This document shows positions 28,743 through 38,462 of a DNA stretch of 47,950 nt, one piece after another. The notes under the pieces are model-generated. The model saw nothing but the letters and a program-made list of their open reading frames with translations, was not told the origin of the DNA and did not search any database. Position 1 is the stretch's first letter. Every line of letters begins with the position of its first letter. The DNA is taken from contig WTXG01000267.1 of assembly GCA_022496185.1 (NCBI GenBank), forward strand, positions 1 through 47,950, read 5' to 3'. A program made the translations under genes and the position numbers. The DNA comes from Multifurca ochricompacta (taxonomy: Eukaryota > Basidiomycota > Agaricomycetes > Russulales > Russulaceae).

Positions 28743-28782
28743 CAGAGTTCTTCTAACCTCTGAAGTACTATTTGTTTTCTAG
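28743..28782 (+). repeat. Joined (spliced-like) copy of the intron flanks, Cop-A LTR
   Basis: 40 bases identical to 28627-28650 plus 28708-28723 with the 57-nt segment missing exactly at its GT and AG ends. It is separated from the first copy by a 19-nt spacer (28724-28742). The 3' LTR has the same structure at 34761-34800. Confidence 0.95.
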
Positions 28783-29771
28783 CTTAACCAGCTACTAACC
28801 ACAGTCAGTATAACCAGCAGCATGATTGTTTGACAGGTTATGGGCCCTGCCGCTCATACTGACTGTTTATATTCCCTTTGTTCATAAACAGCCCAACTCG
28901 CTTTTCGCACACAAGCTCACAAAAGCTTCAAAGTCTTTCCCACTAGCTTCTTCCAGTGAGCTTTCTTAATTACTGTCTGTGCACCTTAACACCCCACAGG
29001 ATGACGCAGTTTACTGCTCATCCTGAACTGTTTGGCTAGCCCTTCGGGGTTCTTGCAAAAGATGATGAGGGACCCTAAGCGGGTGAAACATCTTGAGCTC
29101 CTTGAGTGCGCACTAGGTATTAGTAACTTCATAGTTGTAGCTGGGTTTTCGTCCCATAGATAGTCTTAGTAGGCCTATAGCCAGAAGCTTGTGGCTTTAA
29201 GTCCAGTCAATGCTTGGCTCTATCTGTAAGCCAGGTTTAGCGACCCACATGTGGAGTTTAGGGTCTAGAACAAGGCATGGGTAGTCACTCCCATGATGCT
29301 TGGGCTCGATACAAGTTGGCTGCACTACTATAGTCTATACATAGTAGATATAGTCTTCATCTCTGGGCATAAGTATCCGTTGCCTTTGTAGGGTAACCAT
29401 GCCCTACCAGAGACAGACTTGACATCTACTTAGTCATGGCCCCAATCATCTAGGGCTTAATCATGGACTCCACCACCAGCATTAGAGGAAGGGCTATACA
29501 CCCTTTGTCTCTAATGGAACTTGTGGTTGGCTCCTCCATGACATGACTCCCAGTCTTGATTACACTAGGCACTCTGGCTAGTCTACCAGAGCCTATGCCT
29601 AGTTGCAGGACTGCACTAGACAGCTTTACTATACCTAGAAAGTCGCACAACAGAGGCAGGACCTTTCTAGGTTCTGAAGCATAGCGCCACAGTATGGGGT
29701 GGCACTCTTAAGCGAGACCTGGGCACTGGTTCTAATTGCTCCTTGGAACCAGGAACTTTTATAACATCTCA

Positions 29772-31880
29772 ATGCTGTCCTCAATTGTCTTCCCTCCCTC
29801 CTCCAAGATGGAGCGCCTCGATGGGTCTAACTGGCAGGTTTGGTCTGCCAACTTTAACACCCTGCTGAGGATGAATGGGCTCAGGAGGCACATTATCACC
29901 GCCTACCCTGACATGCCCCTGCTACCTGAAGATAAAGAGGAGAAGGAGAAAATGCAAAAAGAAGTCATTGATCCCATCCTTAGGGAATGGATGGGAGAAG
30001 AGGAAATGTTGATTGGGCTCTTATATCTCAATGTAACCCAAGAGGTTTACTCACAAGTAACCTCTGATGCCAACTATCCTTCTCTTTTTGAGAAGTATAG
30101 TAAGTTGGAACAGCTTTATGGTGCTGTAGGGAGCATGGCCACGTATAATTTGTGGCTTGCCCTGGTGTCCTTCTGTTTGGATGAAGGACAGTCTTTCAGG
30201 ACCCAACTACAAAAGGTCCTGGATGCCAGGAGTACCCTTAGGGAGAACGGGATGGAGGTCAATGACCTCCAAATGAGCTTCATTCTATTGAAAGCTCTCC
30301 CTGACTCCTACAGCACCATTGCTGGCTCCATACTGGCCTCTGGCGATCCAGAGCGTCTTTATCCTCAGGACCTTGTGCAGAGGTTCCTAAATGAGGAAAG
30401 TTGCCTGGCGGGTCCCTCGGGAAGTGGTAGTGCAGTCCTGTCTAAGGCTGCACCAGTCAAATCAAACAAACCAAAACATTTATCACCACTTCCCGCTGCT
30501 GCCCCTGGTTCACAAGGGGTGGTCTGCTTCTATTGCCAAAAGCCTGGACACAAGTCCAATGCTTGCGCAAAGAAGAAGAAGGACCTGGAGAATGCCAAGA
30601 AAGGCAAGGCAGGGAACAAGAAGAGGGCTGAAGCCCAAAATGTACATACTATAGCCACTGTAGTTAACGGTAGTGGCAAAATAGAGGAGGTGCAAGAAGC
30701 ACCTCGCATTCGCCTTTATGCACACACCTATAATCTGGATAACAACTCAGATTATTGGATGCTTGATAGTGGAGCAACATCTCATTTTAGTCCAAACCTT
30801 GAAGACTTTGATACATATAAAGTTGACAGTACCCATGAAGTATCACTAGGTGACAACTCCATAGTCAAAACAAGTGGAGTTGGCACCGTGATCATCAGGA
30901 CTGATCAAGGTTTTGACTTGGAATTGAGCAATGTGCTCCATATGCCTGGAGGACATAAAATACTCTCCGCCAGTGCCCTAGTAGAAAAAGGGGCAACTGT
31001 GTTCTTAGATAATAAGAAGGCAACAATTAAATATGGCGAAAATATAATAGCAGAAGCATGGAAGTTTGGCAAATTGTATTGGGTACTAGGCAAACATGTC
31101 CTAAACAGTATCCATACATCTGCATCTGCCTCACTAGAAATCTGGCATCAAAGAATGGGCCATATGTCTAAAGAAGCCCTGAAGAGATATGCTCCTGAGG
31201 TGGTTAAAGGCCTCAAGATAAATAATAGCCAAGTGGAAGACAAGCCGTGTTATGGCTGTGAAATGGGCAAGTCCCATCGTCTTCCATTTCCCCCATCTTC
31301 AAAGCATGCATCAGCCCCCCTTGAGATCCTTCACAGTGATCTTGTAGGTCCCTTGCAGTGCAGTTCAATACAAGGGAATCTATACTTTGCCACCTTCTTG
31401 GACGACTTTAGCAGATACGCTTTAATCGTTCCAATGAAGTCCAAAGATCTGTTTACACCAGTTTTTAATAAACTGAAGACACTACTTGAAAATAAATTTA
31501 ATCATAAAATCAAGTGTCTTCATACAGATCGTGGTGGCGAGTATGTAAACAAGGCGCTGAAGGCAACACTTGAAGATTATGGCATAGAGCATAAACTTAC
31601 AATGCCGTATAGTCCACAACAGAATGGAAGGGCCAAGAGATTTAATAGAACCATTATGGAAAAAGGCACTAGCATGCTGCACGATGCTGGCCTGTCTCTT
31701 GGTTTCTGGGAGTGTGCTGTCGAGACAGCATGTCACATATATAACAGAACTCCCATCCATTCTAATAAGTGGAAAACTCCACTTGAGCTTCTGGTTGGGA
31801 ACAAGCCAGATGTCTCGTATTTTAAGGTCTTTGGTTGCAAAGCCTACTATCATGTTCCAGAGGGCAAGCGCGTAAACTAG
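29772..31880 (+). pseudogene. gag-pol: Cop-A Gag-protease-integrase polyprotein, 5' part of gag-pol
   Basis: One open frame of about 702 codons from ATG 29772. The frame is open upstream to 29736 but has no other ATG there. Order: Gag (DGSNWQVWSA near residue 15; helical domain), CCHC knuckle CFYCQKPGHKSNAC at about residue 252, protease DSGATSHF at Asp332, pre-integrase zinc module HQRMGHM...CYGCEMGKSH (about 460-500), integrase core with Asp523 (HSDLVGP) and Asp586 (HTDRGGEY). At the place of the third catalytic residue, 36 positions on, stands Lys622 (GRAKRFNRT; Cop-B has GIAERWNRT). The frame is lost by a 1-nt change near 31870. Confidence 0.9.
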
Positions 31881-32640
31881 ATCCCAAAGCCAGGGAAGCC
31901 GTCTTTGTCGGGTATGAGCCTACTTCTAAGGCTATACACTTTGGGATAGTCGTACCCGGTCTCTCATCTCTTCACGAGATGTTACATTTGATGAGAGATC
32001 CTTCCCATCCCGCTCTGATAAGGACAACAGAGCAGATAAATCCATAGAGCAACCTACAGAAGGTGGCTCCTTTACTTTACCTGGTGGCCCAGTCCAGCCA
32101 CCACCAGCAACAGCTACAATGTTCCTGAGGCTCCTCAAATGAGGAAGACCTAGAAGAGGAACAGGAGGACATCCTACCTCCTCAATTACCACCTCAGCCT
32201 ACCACACCCACACGTAATGTAGACACCACGCACCCTCAGACTATATATCAGACCCCTCCATCGCAAATCATGGAACCATCCTCTCCTCCCAAAAGAACCA
32301 AGGCAATCAGAAAATCACAAAGGATTGCAGACAGAATTCCTCAACCTAATTTTCAGAGGACAAGTCCACGCTCTGAACGACGAGATAGGGCAATCCAAGA
32401 AGATTTAGACTTGGATACTGCACGCCCCAATCGCAATCATCGTCTGAATCCTCGCTTCTACAACGAGGATAATGCAGAGTTCGTGCAAGGTTCTTCCAGA
32501 CTTGGTCAGATGGATCTACTTAATGCTGCAGGATTGCCTTATAGGGATCCTCTTACATTTAAAGAAGCAATGGAGTCTGATAATGCCAGTGACTGGCTTG
32601 AGGCATGTCAATATGAAATTGATGCCTTAGAAAAACTTAA
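31881..32640 (+). pseudogene. pol: Cop-A integrase C-terminus and linker, frameshifted
   Basis: KLDPKAREAVFVGYEPTSKA continues integrase in another frame (31875-31940). A low-complexity, proline-rich linker follows, then NEDNAEFVQG and the start of RT (LTFKEAMESDNASDWLEACQYEIDALE, about 32550-32635). Several single-base frame changes are needed. Confidence 0.75.
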
Positions 32641-34085
32641 GTGTGGCGCCTTGAAGACCTTCCTGAAGGTAGAAAGGCTGTAAAGTCCAAGTGGGTCTTT
32701 AAATTGAAAGCAGATGGACACTTTCGTGCTAGGCTTGTAGCAAAAGGGTTCACCCAAATAGAGGGGGTGGACTTCGATGAAACCTTCTCCCCAGTCGCCA
32801 GATTTGAGTCTCTTAGACTGTTATTAGCATTGGCCGCGCTTGAGGATTGGGAAATCCACCAATGGATGTCAAATCGGCATTCTACATGGCGACCTGGATG
32901 AGGAGATTTATATGGAGCAACCTGTTGGTTTCGTCGTTGCTGGACAAGAGTCCAAAGTTTGTAGGCTACAGAAAGCTCTGTATGGCCTCAAACAAGCTTC
33001 CCGAGCATGGAACTTGCAATTCCATGCAGTTCTCAATGAACTAAGCTTTACTCGGACGTACTCTGATGCAGGAGTATATGTGTATCATCACCAAGAGGGG
33101 GATGGTTCACTTTTCGTCATTTTATATGTTGATGACATCACTATACTTGGGTCCTCCACTAAGAAGATTCAATGGCTGAAGGACTCTCTATCTAGCCGAT
33201 ATGAGATGACCGATCTTGGCAAATCCAGTCCTACCTTGGAGTTAACATCACCAGGGATTGTCCTAACAAGACACTGGATATCGACCAGACAGCCTATGTA
33301 TCCTCAATAGTTGAGAGGTTTGGAATGGGGGATTCCAACCCAGTATATACTCCTCTACCCTCTGGCGTGGATATTCATTTATCAAATTTGAAGACCAGGC
33401 ATCTACCTCTGAAATTAAGAGGTATCAACAGTTAATGGGGTCTCTGCTTTGGGTGCAGATTGGAAGCAGACCTGACATTAGTTTTGCTGTTGCACACCTT
33501 AGTCAATTTGCTTCCAACCCTTCCCAGCAGCACATGCAACTAGCAAAGTATGTCTTAGCCTATCTAAATGCTACAAAAGACTACAAGTTGCACTATTCTG
33601 GAGGGAATGGTGAAGTTGGCCTTCATGGCTTTGCGGACTCCTCATGGGGAGATCAAGAGGACCGCCACTCCACCTCAGGCTACATCTTTTTCCTTGCTAA
33701 TGGAGCCATTAGCTGGTGTTCCAGGAAGCAAAAGACAGTAGCACAGTCCACCACTGAAGCCGAGTATATGAGCCTTGCTGAGGCTTCAAATCAGGCAGCG
33801 TGGTATAGGACTTTTATGCAGGAATTGGGATATGAAGTTAATTCACCCATACAACTGCATTGTGACAACAAGGGTGCAGTAGATCTTGCATTAAACCCTG
33901 TCACAGGAAGGCGATCAAAGCACATACCAATAAAGTACCATGCCATTAGGGAGTATGTAGAATCACACCAGATAGACTTGGTGCGAACTCCCACTGGAGA
34001 GATGCTAGCAGATGGCCTTACAAAGTCCCTGCCTAGATCATCTTTTGATCACATGGTAACTGGATTTGGACTAGTGCGGGAATGA
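32641..34085 (+). pseudogene. pol: Cop-A reverse transcriptase and RNase H
   Basis: RT motifs in successive frames: [35 protein letters not shown], a disrupted MDVKSAF (1-nt change near 32862), YGLKQASRAWNLQFH, and the YVDD box (ILYVDDITIL, about 33121-33150). The last open piece (33435-34085) is a complete-looking RNase H: ADSSWGDQEDRHSTSGY, TEAEYMSLAEA, LHCDNKGAVDLALNPVTG, ending ADGLTKSL...GLVRE then TGA. Frame breaks lie near 32640, 32862, 33225 and 33390-33435. Confidence 0.85.
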
Positions 34086-34336
34086 ATGAGCTGGAATCTG
34101 GAGACTTTGTACACCAGTTTCACTTTCCCACCATGCCACATGAGCACGTTCTCGACCTCGAGAGTGATGCAAGAGGTGTGTAGACTTGCATAAGCGAATC
34201 TACAACTTGTACGCAAAACTCACAAAGAGTTAGAGAAGTTGGATCTCTGGCTGGTGATATGTTTGTTTAATTATGAACAGCAGTGTGCTCATCCAACTCA
34301 TTTCATCTAATGATCGATGCCTTCACCATGGAGGGA

Positions 34337-34853
34337 TGTTGACACAGGACATGTCTGGAGATGCTTCAGGCATCTAAGGTTCGCTTCAGCTGTAGATTAG
34401 ATTAGATTAGATATCGGAGTATTGGACTTTTTATGCTATCTTTATTACATTTCTTTCTCACCTTACTCAGCTGATTAGTGATGGACTTAGTAATGCGCAG
34501 TAAGCATGTGATATCTCTTTGGCCAATGGCCTTTATCCCTCTCTGTTTATTGTCCGGCACTTGTGGACTTATTCCCAGTGCGCACAGACCATTTCCCCTG
34601 GCCCCCTTGGGTATATAAGGGTGTCTGTTTCATCTCTTTCACTTCAGAGTTCTTCTAACCTCTGAAGTGTAAGTTCCTTCTTTTACTATACTGTTCTATT
34701 ACCTTTAACTAACCGTCTTATGTAGACTATTTGTTTTCTAGGTCAGTAGTATAGTTAATACAGAGTTCTTCTAACCTCTGAAGTACTATTTGTTTTCTAG
34801 CTTAACCAGCTACTAACCACAGTCAGTATAACCAGCAGCATGATTGTTTGACA
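34337..34853 (+). repeat. 3' LTR of Cop-A
   Basis: 517 bp, nearly identical to 28319-28835. Differences seen: G/A in GACGTGTC versus GACATGTC, C/T in GTATCGGAC versus GTATTGGAC, T/A near 34457, G/A near 34480 and CG/CA near 34630. Three of the five are CpG changes. Confidence 0.95.
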
Positions 34854-34858
34854 ACAAG

Positions 34859-35140
34859 ATCAATACCATAAGTTCTTCCTCCTCCATGCTTGACTGTTGG
34901 AGTGGTGGTTCTGTCAGAGGGTGGTTCTCCCTTATTTTTCCAAGTGTAGCTCCTTCTGTCTGAACCAATTCTGTTCATTATAGTCTCACCTGACCACAAG
35001 ATCCTTTTCCAGTCATCCACTGTCCAATTTTCATGGTAACCACTCTCTGACAGAACCACCACCCCAACAGTCAAGCATGGAGGAGGAAGAACTTATGGTA
35101 TTGATCTTGTATGGGGTGGAATGGACTAGGAATGCTTACA
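34859..35140 (-). pseudogene. Tc-C: Tc1-like transposase, central part with a fold-back
   Basis: On the minus strand 35058-34859 encodes NWTVDDWKRILWSGETIMNR (first catalytic Asp replaced by Gly) through GGGRTYGIDLV, continuing at 28318 past Cop-A. On the plus strand 35044-35136 repeats the segment TTTPTVKHGGGRTYGIDLVW in opposite orientation, so the piece folds back on itself: 34854-34926 pairs with about 35038-35110 and 28283-28318 with 35111-35136. The right terminal repeat is missing; gag sequence begins at about 35141. Confidence 0.75.
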
Positions 35141-35558
35141 GGGGGGTTGTTAAAACAGGAGCTCTGACTGTAACAACTCTGGGTGCAACTGGGACTGTAG
35201 TTGATGCTAATACCAGTGCTTCTTCACTATGTTCTTCAATGTATTCCTCTGGTTCAGAATCTGTGATGATTGCAGGAGGGTTTTCTCTCCATGGTCCAAG
35301 GCTGAATTCTGGTGGGGCTGGACCGGTTGTTATCCAAGAGTGTTGGCTTTCCAAATATCAGATGTGGTACCAAACTCTCTTCTCATCATTGTATTCTACC
35401 AGTTGGTATCCTCTGTTGTAATAGACATAATATCCAAACTTGGTTTCAAAGTCTTTCCAGATGGCAGAGCCAAGTGTCTGTTGTGAAAGATTATTCTCAT
35501 CTCTGCATTTGATGAGTTCTTCTTTGATCAGGGTCTGACTGTGGCTAGATGAAGCCAT
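35141..35558 (-). pseudogene. gag: G1d Gag N-terminal remnant
   Basis: First third of a G1 Gag, starting with a real ATG at 35558 (MASSSHSQTL), the only G1 copy here with ATG at this position. A TGA near 35355 interrupts it, and it ends where Tc-C begins. Pol and ORF3 of this copy are missing. Its 5' LTR is L1 (from 35581). Confidence 0.85.
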
Positions 35559-36203
35559 GGTGGAGGGAGACTCAACTTGATGTTATGTCCGGTGTGGGAT
35601 GTTCCACATGACTTGTGTGACAGCATTAATTCAAGGTATCAGATAGAGGGTCAATAAGACCTTCTGGAGTGAGATGGGATGAGTCAAAGTCTAAGGGGGC
35701 TGTTCCTGAAGATGATGTTAAGCAGAAAGTGCCAGAAGCACTGAGAGGGCCAATTGGAGTTCAAAGGACTGTCCAGAAGACAAGCACTGATGTATTCAAT
35801 AAGTCAAGTCTGAAGTCTACAGTGTAACTACAGCAGACTTACAGTGCCTCACAAAACTGAGTCAATGTTTTGCACTTTTGCACTGTTTGTTGAATATCAC
35901 ATCAGCCAAAACAAATATAAACAAAGTCTTGGTATAACATAAAAGGTACAAGATAAGGGTTATGTAATGCAACAATGATTATGTAATTCTGATCAAAACT
36001 TGTGGAGCTATGCCCATTTCAAATTGGGGACTCATTGACTCAGTTTTGTGAGTGGGTATCAGAAATATCAGAATCTGATGCTCCACCAAATGTACAGCAA
36101 CCAATCCTTAATATATGGTTACCATAGTTATCTTAATATTGATGGGACCTGGAATAGAGCTATTTAACCATGGTTTACATTCCCAGAATATTATAATTTC
36201 CCA

Positions 36204-36650
36204 ATGCACCCCACCTCCTCTGCTCAGAAAGAAAACATGCTCTCTCTGGCCTCTGAAGGTCATTCCACTCACACTATTGCCTCCAGACCCAGCCTCAGCC
36301 AGTCCACAGTCTCTAGGACACTCAGAACCCTCCTTCCCAACCATCAGTCACCTCATTTTGGTCATCCTTCCAGGCTCTCTGCTACCTCTGAACATGCTAT
36401 CATGATACAAATCACCACAGAAAAGGTTGGCAATGCTGTCCAGGCCACAAAGCACATCAATTCCATCATCCCCAACCATGTCTCTTCACAAACTGTGCAC
36501 TGGGTTCTTAAACAACATTCATTCAAGGCCATAATAAAGAAGAAAAGGCCACTACTCTCTGCAGTACATTGCAAGAAGCACTTAGCCTTTGCTTTGAAGT
36601 ACCAAAACTGGACTGTGGAAGACTGGTATCTGACCCAAACCTGTTGATTT
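36204..36650 (+). pseudogene. Tc-A transposase N-terminal half, left arm
   Basis: Opens at ATG 36204. Residues 10-40 form the first helix-turn-helix (ENMLSLASEGHSTHTIASR, LSQSTVSRTLR), followed by a GHPSRLS linker (the GRPR-like position) and a second HTH-like region (NHVSSQTVHWVLKQHSFKA). It ends at YQNWTVEDW, where the catalytic domain would begin. Confidence 0.85.
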
Positions 36651-37101
36651 TGGTCTCATCTGACCAAATCACCCTCTTCCAGTCCTCCATAGTCCAGTTT
36701 TGGTACTTCAAAGCAAAGGCTAAGTGCTTCTTGCAATGTACTGCAGAGAGTAGTGGCCTTTTCTTCTTTATTATGGCCTTGAATGAATGTTGTTTAAGAA
36801 CCCAGTGCACAGTTTGTGAAGAGACATGGTTGGGGATGATGGAATTGATGTGCTTTGTGGCCTGGACAGCATTGCCAACCTTTTCTGTGGTGATTTGTAT
36901 CATGATAGCATGTTCAGAGGTAGCAGAGAGCCTGGAAGGATGACCAAAATGAGGTGACTGATGGTTGGGAAGGAGGGTTCTGAGTGTCCTAGAGACTGTG
37001 GACTGGCTGAGGCTGAGTCTGGAGGCAATAGTGTGAGTGGAATGACCTTCAGAGGCCAGAGAGAGCATGTTTTCTTTCTGAGCAGAGGAGGTGGGGTGCA
37101 T
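36523..37101 (-). pseudogene. Tc-A transposase N-terminal half, right arm
   Basis: Inverted duplicate of the left arm, opening at ATG 37101 (symmetric to 36204). It runs further through the centre and includes WSDETKINRFGSD, the first catalytic Asp of a Tc1-type DDE domain, then enters the antisense of the left arm and has no further transposase sequence. A protein from it would have DNA-binding domains but no catalytic triad. Confidence 0.85.
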
Positions 37102-37609
37102 TGGGAAATTATAATATTCTGGGAATGTAAACCATGGTTAAATAGCTCTATTCCAGGTCCCATCAATATTAAGATAACTATGGTAACCATATATTAAGGA
37201 TTGGTTGCTGTACATTTGGTGGAGCATCAGATTCTGATATTTCTGATACCCCCTCACAAAACTGAGTCAATGAGTCCCCAATTTGAAATGGGCATAGCTC
37301 CGCAGGTTTTGATCAGAATTACATAATTAGTGTTGCATTACATAGCCCTTATCTTATACCTTTTATGGTATACCAAGACTTTGTTTATATTTATTTTGGC
37401 TGATGCAATATTCAACAAACAGTGCAAAAGTGCAAAACATTGACTCAGTTTTGTGAGGCACTGTAGATGGATCTGGTATAGTTGTGACTCTGACAGGAAA
37501 ATATGTAAATGTCCAGAGATAAGGTATGAGTCAGATATAAGGGACAAACAGGCACAAAGGGAAGCATAAACAAAGGTCAATGATCAACAAACAAGTCCAT
37601 ACAAGCTGT

Positions 37610-38121
37610 TGTTGACACGGGATGTGTCTGGAGATGCTTCAGGCATCTGAGGATCGCTTTAGCTGTAGATAAGATTAGATTAGGTTCCGGAGTTTTGGAC
37701 TCTTTACGATATCTTTATTACATTTCTTTCTCTCCTTACTCAGCTGATTAGTGATGGACTTAGTAATGTGCAGTAAGCATGTGATATCTCTTTGGCCAAT
37801 GGCCTTTATCCCTCTCTGTTTATTGTCCAGCACTTGTGGACTTATTCCCAGTGCGCACAGACCATTTCCCCTGGCCCCCATGGGTATATAAGGGTGTCTG
37901 TTTCGTCTCTTTCACTTCAGAGTTCTTCTACCTCTGAAGTGTAAGTTCCCTTTTACTATACTCCGCTTTACCTTTAACTAACTGTCTTATGTAGACTATC
38001 TGTTTTATAGGTCAGTAGTATAGTTGTAATAGAGTTCTTCTACCTCTGAAGTACTATCTGTTTTATAGCCTAAACCGCTACTAACCACAGTCAGTGTAAC
38101 CAGCAGCATAATTGTTTGACA
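37610..38121 (+). repeat. Cop-A-type solo LTR (TSD GCTGT)
   Basis: 512 bp, plus orientation, flanked by GCTGT (37605-37609, 38122-38126). A diverged Cop-A LTR with a 54-nt intron-like segment (37941-37994) and joined copy (38031-38068). The second exon piece reads ACTATCTGTTTTATAG in both places, two changes from the Cop-A element, shared by both copies. Confidence 0.95.
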
Positions 38122-38188
38122 GCTGTCACATGATCAGGGAGGGAGTTAACAGGAAAAGAAAAACAACAATGTGGCAGGGATTGTAACA

Positions 38189-38462
38189 TTACCCCCTCTT
38201 CATGTTCTAGTGGACCCAGCTAGAAAGACATACCATTGTCATCCTGCACCAAGGAGAGGTAGTCATCTGCTATGGAGTAGTCTTCCATGCTGTAATTCTC
38301 CTTGTCCTCCTCTTGTGGGCATGTATGTGTTTGTAGAAAACCATATGGTCCCCACCATCCACAGCAAACACAGCCATTGTATACATGGCAGTTGATCTCT
38401 CTATGTCTGGTGTTATGTGAAAGACATTTACCACACCAGCCAGATGGATTGATGATGGTGGG
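38189..38462 (-). pseudogene. G1e ORF3, C-terminal part
   Basis: Encodes INPSGWCGKCLSHNTRHREINCHVYNGC...GPYGFLQTHTC in segments, matching the last Cys/His clusters of G1c ORF3 (VNPSGWCGKC...GLYGFLRTHQC), and ends with an acidic tail. It is separated from the N-terminal part by hAT-A, whose target duplication ATGGTGGG lies at 38455-38462. Confidence 0.8.

Larger units (their letters stand above)
28319..28835 (+). repeat. 5' LTR of Cop-A
   Basis: 517 bp, TGTTGACAC...GTTTGACA. A TATA box (GGTATATAAGG) is at 28592-28602, so transcription is expected near 28620-28630, just before a 10-bp-stem hairpin. The intron-like segment and joined copy follow. Related LTRs: 34337-34853, 37610-38121, 18735-19244 and 47402-47916. 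Confidence 0.95.
28319..34853 (+). mobile_element. Complete Copia element Cop-A (TSD ACAAG)
   Basis: 6535 bp with 517-bp LTRs, flanked by ACAAG (28314-28318, 34854-34858), inserted in the Tc-C transposase. The LTRs differ at about five positions by eye, so it is recent. Leader 28836-29771 (about 0.9 kb) shows no ORF or RNA gene I recognise; it begins GGTTATGGGCCC as in Cop-B. 34086-34336 is a 3' untranslated stretch ending in the purine tract GGAGGGA before the LTR. Despite young LTRs, pol has several 1-nt frameshifts. Confidence 0.95.
35842..37463. mobile_element. Tc-A: palindromic Tc1-like transposon (TSD TA)
   Basis: 1622 bp between TA dinucleotides in L1. Ends CAGTGCCTCACAAAACTGAG and its reverse complement. 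The whole element is a near-perfect inverted repeat with arms of about 785 bp and a unique centre of about 50 bp (36627-36677). Each arm carries the terminal region and the N-terminal half of the transposase; the DDE domain is absent apart from the first Asp in the centre. Confidence 0.95.
35581..38188 (-). repeat. Old LTR L1, split by Tc-A and a Cop-A solo LTR
   Basis: A G1 LTR starting TGTTATGTCC and ending GATTGTAACA, in three pieces: 35581-35841, 37464-37609 and 38122-38188. To its left is gag of G1d (so it acts as a 5' LTR); to its right are the polypurine tract and ORF3 of G1e (so it is also a 3' LTR). One LTR shared by two internal regions is the signature of a tandem array formed by LTR recombination. 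Confidence 0.85.

Noticed and set aside
28836..29771. A small gene or structural RNA in the long Cop-A leader
   Set aside because: No ORF of note and no clear RNA structure; it is in the place of an untranslated leader.
35076..35421. Plus-strand ORF across the Tc-C/gag junction as a fusion gene
   Set aside because: It joins an inverted transposase fragment to the antisense of gag, with no start context or conserved domain.
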